Source: Siderastrea radians
Taxonomy: Eukaryota; Cnidaria; Anthozoa; Scleractinia; Rhizangiidae
Reading direction: 5' to 3'
Assembly: GCA_964017195.1 (NCBI GenBank)
Contig: OZ024892.1
Span: 9,842,866-9,906,865 of the forward strand
Length of the DNA: 64,000 nt
The position numbers and the translations under genes are program-made. This document shows positions 1 through 11,464 of the stretch, piece by piece. The notes beneath the pieces were generated by a model that saw only the letters and a list, made by a program, of their open reading frames with translations, was not told the DNA's origin and did no database searches. Each line of letters opens with the position of its first letter. Position 1 is the first letter of the stretch.

Positions 1-394
1 ATTGTTAGAAGTAAATGTTTTAACTATTCCGAACATTTTAATTTTTTCGTGAAAATTATAGTGTCATTTCCGAGGTACTGAAAGAGGATCACCTATCTTC
101 GCGGGGGGATCTCAGCGAGGCAAAACTTCAAAGCCGATTATAGGCCATACGATGAGAACTGAGAGTGGTTCTATAGCAAGAAGTGAGTCATCTTGCGTAT
201 ATCTATAGATCTGCAAAATATGACATCAGTAACAAAAATGACACAATTTTCCAGCTATGCCGCCGGACTATACGCATTTTCCTATTTGTCCCGTTTCCCG
301 CAACCTTGGAAATACCGCTTCCCTCCCCCTCTTTTCCGTACACCTCCCGCCCCGTTTTCTCCTCGGCTCCTGCTTCTGCCCCTTTGCAGTTTAA
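1..394. other. Intergenic DNA, C-rich segment, no gene
   Basis: I see no supportable gene here. Positions about 290-370 are pyrimidine-rich (runs such as TTCCCTCCCCCTC and ACACCTCCCGCCCC) and resemble the C-rich stretch at 11580-11690, so this is probably a dispersed simple repeat rather than coding sequence. Confidence 0.5.
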
Positions 395-431
395 TTAAGC
401 GACTCGTCTGCCAATTGAGTGCGAACCCCTC

Positions 432-463
<32 letters not shown>

Positions 464-590
464 TTCCCGTTCAAGCCTGAATTTTTTCAGGTTTCTTCTT
501 TTCAACCGCTTAGGTTGAAACACCTTCACTGCGATGATCTACATATAATTCTATCTTTATCCGCAGTTCAAATATATGAATTTCATATAA
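395..590 (+). repeat. tRNA-derived SINE copy
   Basis: A good RNA polymerase III B box (GGTTCGATTCC) sits at 457-467, about 40 bases after a degenerate A-box region (405-420). After it comes a non-tRNA body with a short T-run hairpin (CCTGAATTTTTTCAGG, 476-491) and a low-complexity tail. The upstream half does not fold as a functional tRNA and there is no anticodon arm, so it is called a SINE and not a tRNA gene. The copies at 47165-47530 have the same B box followed by a T-rich body but a different tail. Confidence 0.6.
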
Positions 591-2402
591 TCATGTTCAT
601 GAATGTGAACTGTTAGCCTGTTAATAATGAACCAATCAGGGTGCACGTTTGCTCATATCCTGAAGCTTTTTACAGAGTAACTACAGGGAGACTATCAAGA
701 TATCAAAGTCCTGTAGATAAAGAGATAAAGAGATTTTACGAAACATTTCTTTGAAACAGAAATCGAAAAAATATGTGTTTGTGAACTATACCAACACGGG
801 AGCTGTTTCATTATTTCTGCAAGAATGTCAACAAGTTGCGAAAGTAGCTCAGTTTAAAATGTTTTTCATAGAGTTAAATTGCAAAGGTCTATGGTGCTTA
901 ATCATTGGGTGATCTTTCTGTGTTCCAAGATGCTATCTTATGATTCCTACTTTAAGCGACAAATTTAGTGATTTCACGGAAAATTCTCATAACGGAAATT
1001 CCCGTTTAAGAATAAAATCATCGAAAATATCATTCTAACATCATTTTCAAGAAGAAAAGTAACGGTTTTAGGCAAGTTGATATACGCTAAAAAGTGTCAA
1101 GTATTTGCATGTAAGAAAATAGAAACAAGTTACTTTTGTGCTTGGAAATGACGCCACGATCACATCAATACGTTGTATATTTTCCCTAACTTTTTTTTCT
1201 TGAAAAATCGCTAAACTTTTTCACAAATGGTCCTAAACAGGAGGAAACTCTTTACGATCCGTCCAGACTAACACTCGCTTTATCCGGTCTAGGAAAAATG
1301 GGTAAATTAAGTTGTCGCTAAAAAAGTATTCTTAATGAAATGCATGTAAAATAAAATCGAAAATTATGCGGTAACAGAACAACTTAGCGTAAATTGCATT
1401 GTAAAAATACAAGTACATTTTCCCTGTTGGTTCATTGAAGATTCATTAAAGATTTAACAGTTGCAGAAAAATTTACGTTTGTTGTTATTAAACTTCGATA
1501 ATCACGCAGCGTTTCATGTTTATTAATTTAAATCCCGCAATAAGTTGCGGTCTAGTAATGCAGAAATGTTCACTGATTAATACGCAAGTTTGATTTTAGT
1601 AAAAGAAAAAGTGGAAGTTACTATCATTCGCGACAACGAATTTTCGTGGTTTCAAAATAAATATCGAAAATTCGTTGTCGATAGGTTCTCTAAAATCGCG
1701 AAATTTACTGCCGCGAAATACATTCTTTCAAAAACGGTAGCTGGAAGATTCTAACAACTGAAGTACGAGGTTTATGACAGTCGAAGAATTCATATTTTGA
1801 ACCTGTTACTTCAAGAATATAACTCAAGTTGAGAGATGTACGTTTAAAATTGGTGAATGCGGGGCATTGTGTGTTAAACCAGTCGCGTCCCTGCTCGTCT
1901 GCCCATGCACACTTTGACTAACGAAATACTTTGTCTTTGGTAGCCGGGATACACACTGTCACCAGCTCTAGCTTCTAGCAAATCATACTGTGAAAATCTC
2001 AAAGTAGACTAGAGTTCATTAAAAGGCATTATTCCATTTCAAAGAATAGCAAACTTTTAAGACAATTAGTTGTGGCAGGATTTTGTACGCATATTTCTTC
2101 AATATTGTGGATACTTTACAACTGTTTATATTAAGCTTTGTGTAGCAAATAATGATTTTATCAGTGGTATGCACAACATTATGTGCCTAACAACACAGGA
2201 AGAGTATTAATTGGATCAGTAATGAGAAAAACGCTGTAGCTACACAGCATGGAGCGTTTAATTTAAAGCTATTGCGATGCGATTCAGAAAGGTTTGATCC
2301 GGCTAGAGATAACCCCGCTTCAGGGCAGTTTGTCTTGACAACGGAAAACATTTCAGTGTTGAGAACAGTTGTGCGAGCTCTTGTTGGAATTATTAAAAAA
2401 AA
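591..2402. other. Intergenic region upstream of the 457-aa gene
   Basis: AT-rich DNA without a supportable reading frame. The only structure I can defend is the 16-bp-arm palindrome at 1631-1680, listed separately. The promoter and 5' UTR of the gene starting at 2403 must lie here, but I see no clear TATA box. Confidence 0.5.
1631..1680. repeat. Perfect inverted repeat (hairpin)
   Basis: Arms CGACAACGAATTTTCG (1631-1646) and its exact reverse complement (1665-1680) are separated by 18 bases. It may be a tiny MITE remnant or a transcribed hairpin; nothing in the flanks decides. Confidence 0.75.
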
Positions 2403-3776
2403 ATGGGCGATAGTGGCAAGCCCTCAGGCGACTGGAAAAGCGAAAGAATTTCCATGACTCACTTGGCAAATTTCTCCAGAAGCAGTTCGTATGTCCGTAC
2501 CTTGGTTCGACAGCAGTTTCATCAGAGCGACCAGCCTAGCACAGCGTGGGAGCGTCTGCGCGAGAGATTGGCGAGAAATGGTTCTTTTGATGATTACGAA
2601 GAAGAAATGCCGGCGTTCTTGAAAAAAAGGGAGAGTGGTGCGGCTAGCAATAACGAAGAAAGCAATAGCGACAAAGAAGAAGAGGACGACGAGGAAGAAA
2701 CGTATGTTTATCTGAAACCTGCAAACCCAAGTCACAGGTCTTCCATAACGGCTGACTCTAGCAAGCCTGAAATAAAAAATTCGAATGAAGAAAACGCGGA
2801 GACGTCGTCACCAAGCCATGAAAACACTTCTGCGTCATCCTCGCGTCGTTTATCAGCGCTGCTAACCGTACCGGGTAGCAGTTCAGACATGGAAAGACGC
2901 TACACGTTAGCGTCCACGGACGCACATTCGAAAATCTTGAGCCGCCGGCTATCTTTGGCGGAAAATGTCATAAAAAATTACAGCAAGTACATTCGGACGC
3001 CTGATGAACCTCAAAAGGAAGAAAAAACTCCGGTTATAATTGACAAGGAAAGCGCAGAGAGTGATCGAGAGCCAACGAATAAAGAACCTCTTCAGAAATT
3101 GCAACCCACCGTTGCAATTTCTGAAGACAAAAGCTCCCCTTTGGTGGATGTGAAGCTTGTAAATAGTGCAAGTCCAGCCACTTCGCATTCTAGTGATTTC
3201 CTGGCTGTACCTGACGTATATTCCGCTGGATCTTCATACACAGTCCCGCCAAGCCCAGCAGCAGAAAACGATACTTCGTTCCTCAACGCACCTATACGTA
3301 GGAATTCCTTTAATGGAGTGATGTCCGAAGATTTCTCGCTCATCCGAAGTGTTACCGATGTTTCATCGGTGTCCACGAAGAACAAGCTTACCTCGGATGA
3401 AAATAAATTGCCCAGGATATCGCAGACGAGTAAAACCAGGAGGAAAAAGTTGTCGGCCAAGAGCCGGGAGGAAGCAATCGAAAAGCTACGCGAGGAGCAC
3501 GATAAGCTGGCCAAGAACAAACGGCTCAATCGCCGAGTTGGGCGGAAGAAAGAAACAGTCTATCAACAGATACAACGGGATCAAGAACGGCGTGCACGAG
3601 AGTCTGCAATCTTTAACCGGGAAATGGAACAAATTACTAACACACTCCAAGCCATAAACAATCGTTTAGACGAGAGGATTAAAGCTTTGGGTTGCGGCGA
3701 CCCGCCGAAAGTAAACGCGAAATTACAACGCATTTTACAGGTCGCTTTAGCTGGCCTGCCGTTGAAAAATATGTGA
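2403..3776 (+). CDS. Ser-rich protein with C-terminal coiled coil, function unknown
   Basis: A 457-aa open frame in one exon, starting at ATG 2403 after an A-run and ending at TGA 3774-3776. It is far longer than expected by chance in this AT-rich DNA. The N-terminus is basic with Ser clusters. An acidic run (residues 85-100) and a long polar, Ser/Thr-rich, probably disordered middle (105-340) follow. A strongly basic and then charged heptad-rich segment (345-430) is predicted coiled coil, and the C-terminus is short and hydrophobic. Four basophilic-kinase consensus sites are visible: RRLS (Ser151), RRYT (Thr168), RRLS (Ser184) and RRNS (Ser302). I recognise no family. A cytoplasmic scaffold or cytoskeletal linker regulated by PKA-like kinases is only an inference. 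A spliced 5' exon cannot be excluded. Confidence 0.75.
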   Translation: MGDSGKPSGDWKSERISMTHLANFSRSSSYVRTLVRQQFHQSDQPSTAWERLRERLARNGSFDDYEEEMPAFLKKRESGAASNNEESNSDKEEEDDEEETYVYLKPANPSHRSSITADSSKPEIKNSNEENAETSSPSHENTSASSSRRLSALLTVPGSSSDMERRYTLASTDAHSKILSRRLSLAENVIKNYSKYIRTPDEPQKEEKTPVIIDKESAESDREPTNKEPLQKLQPTVAISEDKSSPLVDVKLVNSASPATSHSSDFLAVPDVYSAGSSYTVPPSPAAENDTSFLNAPIRRNSFNGVMSEDFSLIRSVTDVSSVSTKNKLTSDENKLPRISQTSKTRRKKLSAKSREEAIEKLREEHDKLAKNKRLNRRVGRKKETVYQQIQRDQERRARESAIFNREMEQITNTLQAINNRLDERIKALGCGDPPKVNAKLQRILQVALAGLPLKNM

Positions 3777-6275
3777 CCGATTTCGGCTCGGTTTAGTAAG
3801 CAGGTGCGATCGAAGAATCCCAAGATCTTTAAAACAAAGAAAAGTGGTTTTTATCCGGTAGATTCACATTTTCAGGGACGGCGGAGCGTATTTTGAAGTG
3901 GGTGGGGGGGGGGGGGGGCTGAAAACTAGCGCCGGAGGCGCGAGTTGGTAGGGGGGTCTGAGGGCATCCTCCCCCAGAAAATTTTGAAATCTAGAGTCTC
4001 GGAAATCGTATTTACAGCATTCTCCGCGAGATACTTCTTGAAATAATTAGCCTGGATAAAATATACTAAATATACTAAAACAAAATAAAATGTCATCCTC
4101 CTCAAAAGTGGGGGGGCTAAAGCCCCCCCAGCCCCCCCCGGCTCCGCCGTCCCTGATTTTGTGATGTTAACGGAAATAAAATGTGGACTAATAGCGGCTG
4201 ACATAGACCAAGTGTCACGAGCAACTGTCTGCAACACGTCACTAGCATTTGTCTACCAAATGCTAAGGCGAATCTTAAGTGGAAAGTCCTAACTTAAAGG
4301 GACTAGGTCATCGATGTTTTGATGTCTTGGGATCAAAATTCTGTTTAAATCAAAACGAAGAAGATTTTCTTTTAGAAGAAATCAAGTGAATTGTTGAAAA
4401 GAGAATGCATCATAGTCAGTTTGTAATGTTTTCTGCTAGACACAAGGGAAAACTTGAGAAAAACGGTGGTCCGATTATTTTCAAGTTGCAATCCATTTCT
4501 ATCCCGACCATCCGTGACTCAAGGTACTTATTTACAGTTTCAGTGTACTAGGAGAATAATTTTAAACAAAACTGTACCGTTATTTTGGGTACCATCAAAG
4601 TGAACATGTATTTGACCTAGCGCCACCCTCATAAAGAAGTGATACTTTAGCGTCATCAACTTTGTTTCTTATACAACTTTGCAAAGTGATTGACAACGAC
4701 GAATATCGTTATTTCATATCATTTTTTGCATTTCGTTTGAGTATCTTCGTCCAAAGGAGAGTAACTATATATCATATATAACCAGGGATGTGTACTTTTA
4801 TTGTCTCTTTAGACATCAGACGTACATTTAATTAGTCCTTCACCATAATTCTGTGTGGGTTGATTGTGATGAAATGTATAATGTTTATAACTAGCTAAAT
4901 AAATTTATCACATTGGGTATCAGCTTTCTTTGTTATACCTGATATGTTTGTCTTTTACGGCATAAATAGTGTAGCCGTTGTCTTTACTAGGATAAATCTG
5001 CCTTCGCAATCTTTTGTGATGTTGGGATGTTCGTTAGTATGACATTGTAGTGTAACTGCCCGCCTTGCCTCCAGACTCTTCCTTGTATACCATATCGCGG
5101 TAAGAGAGGATCCATGCAGGTAGACAGTGTATCACGTGACCTCAAAATCAACCAATAGCAAGCCTTCCGCTCAATATCTTGGGGAGACACGTGACCTATG
5201 CCCCGGGTGTTTTCTTGCCGCCATTTTGAATACCAAGAGATCGAGGTGGTATCTCGTAGCCACAATAGGCCATTTCTGAGACAACTTGAGCCTTTTTATT
5301 ATGGCGAGGTTGCCACAAAATCTTTGCATGAAAATGCATTTTATTTGCATGTTAAAAGCGGCTAAATGCATTTCGGAAATTGCTTATTAAAACCTTTTGT
5401 CATTTGCACTACCTTACACTGCCATTCAATATGGAAGCGAGTCAATTTCAGATAGAAATGTAAAACTGCATACGATTGCTTCACTTTGCAGGTTCGATTG
5501 AATTGTTTTGCGAAAGAGGATAGCTGTCTTTGAAAAGCGATCTTGAAATCCCCTTGATTCAGTGGCAACAGGTCTATTTTTAATGTTACAATTTGAAACA
5601 GATAGTTGACGAAATGGAGCCGACCTGATAATCACACCAAACACGTCTTGATATAAAACCATTTTCTCCTTAATGAGAAATAGGGAAACATATGTGCAGC
5701 ACTGAGAAGAGTTCTAATGTGGATCGTGGGGCTGAGGTGGTATTGGAATGGTATTAGAGTGTTAAACGGTACGCCATTTCAGATGAATCAACGAGGCTTT
5801 GAGGCTTAAAATAGACACCACAACAGAGACTGTCAATCTAGGCAACACTTCTAGTTTGTCACAAGCCTTAGTTGTTTCTGCAGGGCGCCCTGACTTCAAA
5901 TATGAAAAACTTTAATGGCAGGTTTATTATGAAGCTATCTTATTGGTGTCTTACTCAAGCGGCGTCGTAGAAAATCTAATCCGGGTCGACTATTATGGGA
6001 TACGAGACGAGTATTTGAAGTTCAGAAATTCCTCAGAGCTTCTGATGACACCCTAAGCGTAACTAGTTGCCAAACGTTTTCCCAAAATTTGTCCACAAGG
6101 AGAGATCTGGTCAGTAATGATGATGAGCTCGGTTTCAGGCATACGAATTAAGTAGTTGGTGACAGTGTATTTTGAAAAGGTAAATCAGACTTATTGGTGC
6201 TTTAAGGGTTAAATGACAAGAACACGATAGTAGGTCACAACCTGACTTAGTGATTTCAATGTAAGAAAATCCTTA
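3777..6275. other. Intergenic, between convergent genes
   Basis: The region lies between the convergent 457-aa gene and the Kv channel gene. It holds the hAT-like element at 3874-4155 and a dispersed-repeat patch at about 5080-5260 (CACGTGAC repeats and CTTGCCGCCATTTTGAA) that recurs in part near 41680-41830. I see no further gene; short frames at 4987-5662 look like repeat DNA. Confidence 0.5.
3874..4155. mobile_element. Non-autonomous hAT-like element (MITE), 282 bp
   Basis: The ends are inverted: CAGGGACGGCGGAGC at 3874 and GCTCCGCCGTCCCTG ending at 4155. Both ends are flanked by ATTTT (3869-3873 and 4156-4160), read as a target duplication. CAGGG termini are typical of hAT elements, although those normally duplicate 8 bp, so the superfamily is tentative. 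It contains G-runs at both ends (3902-3918 and 4112-4140) and no coding capacity. It sits about 100 bp after the stop of the 457-aa gene, possibly within its 3' UTR. Confidence 0.75.
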
Positions 6276-7741
6276 TTAAACACGGGACGTCCTTTCTAAC
6301 TCAGGGAAGTGTTCATGTTGAGTAGCATAAGTAGGAAGATACCCATTTGATGAACATGGATGAATAGGTCGTATCCAGGGTTCTTCGTTTGTGTTCTCTA
6401 ATGAATAATTCTTATTTTCCGTGACTGTTGTGTCTTCCGATGACGGAGTACTGACTTGAGTAAATTTTGTCGGCGAATAACTAACACTCACACCACTTTT
6501 TCGCATTCTTTTCCCTCCAAGGACATTATTTTGGTCACTGACATTAACAATGTTCTCTACTTCCTTGTCAGTGGCAAACACCTCATCGGGAGACGCCTGC
6601 ACCACATTTCCATTGATCAGCGGTTCGCATTCAGCTACGTGCTCCTTCATACAACCTGTACTCAAACGTCCCTTGCGTCGTTTTACTGTTGAAGTAGTAC
6701 TATCACAAGGCGTGAAAGCGCTGTGCCGCCGTTTAGGGGTATTTTCTTCATCGTTCACGTTAGACATGTCCTTACATTGTTCCTGTCTTTGACCGTTACT
6801 TGGCAACACATTTCTCTGGAGGTTGTATTCCATGATTGAGTAAGCGGACACAGCCCTACCAACAACCGGTACTGGCTTAACGGGGAGTTTTATTTCTTCA
6901 TTGTTCTTTGAAGGTGAATTTTCTACACCGGTTGCATTTTTAAAGGTGAATATCGTCCCACTTATTTCCCGACAATGCTTGCAGCGACTGTTTTGATCGA
7001 GGTTCACTGGTGTCAATTCCCTTTGTGTATCGTCGGAAATATCAGTCACGCTGGACGCTTTGTTTGTACGTGTAGCATCCGTATCTCTTTGGCTTATATT
7101 TGTGTCCCTGATTTCGTTCACCAACTCAACAGTCTCGACCGATACATGCAGATTTTCTTTTGTTTCGTTATTGTTCTGACTCGCATCACCTCTGCTTACA
7201 TTTTCGGTTGTCAAGAGACTGTAATTTCCATTGCTGTCTCTTCGTTTCCCGTGGCACTCCACGGGCACACTCAGAGTTGCTTGCGTTCCGTCAATCTTTG
7301 CTGGCGGGCTGCTTACAAAACTTCCATCGCTCCCTGCGTGTGGTAAGTTTCCACCAATCACATGTGCATTAGTAGCCGCCCCTTCTGACCCATCACTCCC
7401 TACGCTTTTCAAACTCGAACACGAGCACGCCATCCGGGAATTTATTGAACAAAGACTCTGCACACTGGCCTGGTCTGAGAGGAGGATTATGGGTCCTTTG
7501 CCACTAAGAGCGTTGCAAAGTTCGTTGTAGCCCCGTGGTAGCGCATTTAGACTGGACGCGGTTGACGTACTCTTGAGGCTGAAAGACGCTGGTGACACCG
7601 CTCCTCGTCGGAGGTGGAGAGGGTAGAGAGATTTGTTTAGCAAGGGTGTCTTTGGAGGCTCCTTCAAGCTTTCTCTCGTTGTCGCACTTTTCTTCCCCCC
7701 CGGCACGTTAAGGAATGCGTTGTCTCCTGTTGTTAGGGAAC
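6276..7741 (-). CDS. Kv gene 1, coding exon 5 (C-terminal tail)
   Basis: The acceptor CAACAG ends at 7742. The first two bases complete a Gly codon begun by exon 4 (phase 1), and the frame then stays open to TAA at 6276-6278. It encodes about 488 aa of polar, Ser/Thr/Asn-rich sequence without recognisable domains: a long intracellular tail. The first ATG-like start inside it is not used, since the frame continues back to the splice acceptor. Confidence 0.8.
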
Positions 7742-10700
7742 CTGTTGAAGGAGGTCAGAAGTTACCTTGAGTAGCCATTCTCATTTAGTCTAACTCCATT
7801 GACTCTCAAGTCTCAAGGATTCTGAGAGTCAGAAAGTAAAGTGGCGGAACTGGAATAAGTTAAATGGAACCAAACAAACAAGTGTAATTGTTATGTCACA
7901 GCGACCAATTGATGTTTAGTTGTTGTAAAGCGTGTTTGGACGTGTATATGTAGCCTGCGCGCAGACGTCTCCTATTTCCCTTGCTCCACGCGGAACTGCG
8001 TGGACGTCTGCGCGGAGGCTATGTACATGTAAACCGCGTTGTATAAATCACCACCATTAACGCTACATTACTAAACGATCAATTCAAGGCACTGATTTTT
8101 CACCTACTTCCAGCTACCAACTAAAAGCTATCAACCGTAAAGCTTTTAAGTCTTGCTTACCTTGTCTTTGGTCTCTTGTTACATCGATGGTCGATGGTGA
8201 CCTGGAGGGTGGTTCAAACTTCAAAGTAATCCCCTCGACGGATCTTTCTTTCTTTGGCTTGCAATCCGAAAGGACTGAATTCAAGGACTTGCTCCGGGTC
8301 ACGCTGGGGCGCTTCGACGGTCTCAGTAGCTTTGACACTGAACGTAAGGACCAGAAAGAGGATTTCCGCAGACTTCCTCTGGGTGTCACAGAGCAGCTTA
8401 TTGAGACCTCCGAGGGAGGGTAGCTGCGGTCAGTCTGTCTCTCACTGCACAGCGACATAAAATTGAACGCATGCGCACCATCCTCTGTTCCACAGGGGGT
8501 TCTCTGATTGTGCATGGACGTGAGGGCGTGGGAAAAAGCCACACGCCTCTTTTTGGGTGGCAAGTTGAGCCTCGCTTTGGCGTAGGTGTAAAACAGAGAG
8601 AAATTGCTTGCGACCACGGACACGGGTAAAGCGATGACCAGCACTCCACATATTGCGCATGCGCTACCCACGGTCTTTCCTATCCACGTTCGAGGATATA
8701 CTTCACCATAACCAACCTGATAAATATAATTGCATCAGATGAGTATTAGTAAATTAGTATTAGTATTAGCTGGTTAGATTCTCTCTTTCACCTGGAAATT
8801 TATTTCTCTTACATTAGCCCCATTAATCCGGACAACGGACACTTTCTCACTCGGGTGTCGCGCTCCCATATAAAGCTAACCTCGCTTTACGGATACGAAA
8901 CTATGATACAACGTCGGTGGAGAAGTGAACAAAATTAGATTTATCAAGTCAGGTGATAAGGTAAATTGGTCACCGTAAAGAAATTGAAAGCTGACGACGA
9001 GCGTTAGGCCTTTTCTGCCTGATGAAGGGCTAACGCTCGAAACGTTTAAAAAAAGGTTTAAGAAACAATATGCCCATTCACACGGCTACTTTGTATTACA
9101 TTTAGCGGAAGAAACTCAGTGGTGTATTTTTACAAAATGCAATGTGGTTTTCTTTTGATAGTAAAGCAATTCAATTTTGGATGCTCATTGTAGTTCTTTG
9201 TGGAACCGTGACCGCGAATTATAGCTCGCGAATCATCTTTGAAAAGAGGTCGGGTCTGCAGAAAACAAAAAAAAAATTGGTGCCTTTTGAGCTGCTTTTA
9301 GAGATTTGTGATGGTAATCTCGTGTATTCGTATTTAGGGATAGGGCATGGCGACGTCATGATTGGGTAGTAAAACTTCACATGTTCACTGTTGTCAGTTG
9401 TCAGGCAAAGTTTCCTCCGATAGGAGCCAGAACCCATTAGGAAATCACGCACTGAAAACTCATCTTGAACGCACTCACGCACTATGAATGCATGAAGTAC
9501 GTATCATGAATGCATCATGAACGCACTATGAACGCATCAAGGACGCATCATGAATTCATCATGAACGCACTATCAACGCATCATAAACTCATTAAGAACG
9601 TCTAAAAAACGCACTACGACTGCACTATAAACGCACTCTGAATGCTGTTAATACTAACCGTTGTCATGGTGATTACTGCCCACCACATACTCTCGGGAAC
9701 GCTTTTGAAGTCGCTGTCAAACTCGTGTCTTTCTAAAAAATACACTATGGTAGCAAACACCACCATGACGAATCCCATGATGACAAGCAACAAACACAGC
9801 TCACTAGAGCTCGCTTTGAGAGTGTTCACAAGTACTTGGAGTACATACGAGAGCTTAAAGAGCTGAAAAATACGTGCTGCTTTAAACATGACCAACATTT
9901 CCAGGAATGGGATATTCTCCAGGGATGGGTGGAAAAAGAACACATATAATAGGACCAGAGGTATGAGGTCCGTCCAGGTGTAGGGGCTCTTGAAGAAGGC
10001 TCTTTTATCAGGTGAAAAAAGAAGCCGGAGTCCAAAGTCCATGGTGAACCATGACATGCAGATGAGGTGGATGACCGACAGGACGATGTAGCGGGGCGTG
10101 GTTTTGTCGCTAAAATAATCGAGCGTTGACAAGGAGAATTTGATGATGTACGCTGTGAAGACAACAAGTGAAACGATTCCTACCAACTGCAAAAGAAAAC
10201 AAAACAAGCGCATGTAATTACTTTTCGGCCTTTGGCGCGGTTGTTGGATCCTAACGAGGGAAAACTCTAGAAGACGAAAAAAAAAAGGTTTTCAGAAGCG
10301 CAGCAAATGGGAAGATACGCCAAAGAATAATCAGTATTGTTAAGGTCATCGTTTGGTCACAATCCCCTGCTTTTCAGCCAAATAGCCTTTGTAATGTGTT
10401 ACGGAAAATTCTCTGTGTTGTTACTTTGAATATTCCAGAACATTCTAAGGACATTCTAATGAACGCTTCAGGACATCTTACAACGCTGAGACACGTAAAC
10501 ATGCGTAATTTCTTTACAACAGTAAAATAATTGTGTAATGATTAAATTTCTTCGAATTTTCTAGAACATGTTATGGCAAGTATATAAAAGAGCACCTTTC
10601 AGTCAATTCAAGAAATTAAATAGCCTGAGGAGTAAGCTAAGTGTTTGTTGAGGTGGCTGTGTCCCGAACCTAGTGTAGTAAAAGCGTGCTAAGCTGTGAG

Positions 10701-11419
10701 CTGAGTCAAATGTAGAGTCTATGTGACACAAAGATACTGTAAGCTGCGAAGGCCACTTGGGACACTTGAGTCTGGACGAAATCTGCTTAGGTTGGTGTTA
10801 CCGACAATCCAGCGTTCTGTCTACAAACTACTTACCGAAGTGCCTTTCAAAATTTCTTGAGAACTAATCCTTCAGATGGTATTTTGAGGAGGGTTTTTCG
10901 CTTTCGTGCACACTATGCGACCTTAAAGGACACCTAAAAGTACCACCTACGGACTGGAAGTTGTGGTCCTTTAGGGGTGCAAATTCCGAAACTAACTGGG
11001 ACCGTTCTTTCCGAATTCTACAGCATGTATGCCGTTACTTGAGGTCCCTAATACTAACATTCGCAGCAGCAAGTGACATATTTATACTCTCACCTTTGCC
11101 CAGAATGAAGTGTAAGGCTCTTCAAGGCTTTTCCAGACTTTGGGCTGATATCGGGACCACCACGAGGGCGCATCGTCTACGTCCTCAAAAAGCCCCGAAT
11201 CCTTGGACTGAAAATTGTCGCCTGGGTCCTCTTCAAATCCGGGAAGTTTGAAATATTTGAGTTTCTCTTGTTTCTCTTTGTGTTGTTTGTAATTTTCCCA
11301 GCAGCAAGTTTCTACCTGTCACATAATTTGCATGTAAGATGGGATTTATTGTATTTATGCTGTGGTTACATATGTAAACTTTGCCGGTTCAAGAGGCCTC
11401 CTTGCCACTAATGGGGGGT

Positions 11420-11464
<45 letters not shown>

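Noticed and set aside
451..470. tRNA gene
   Set aside because: Good B box but no cloverleaf or acceptor stem; SINE instead. The same holds for 47405-47530 and 48520-48650.
183..616. Short overlapping open frames
   Set aside because: They lie in C-rich repeat and SINE sequence and have no codon bias or family resemblance.
2424..3823. Antisense open frames opposite the 457-aa gene
   Set aside because: Shadows of the real gene; their composition mirrors its Ser/Lys/Glu-rich codons.
6456..7530. Plus-strand frames opposite Kv gene 1 exon 5
   Set aside because: Antisense shadows of a long Ser-rich exon whose splice junction and frame are consistent.
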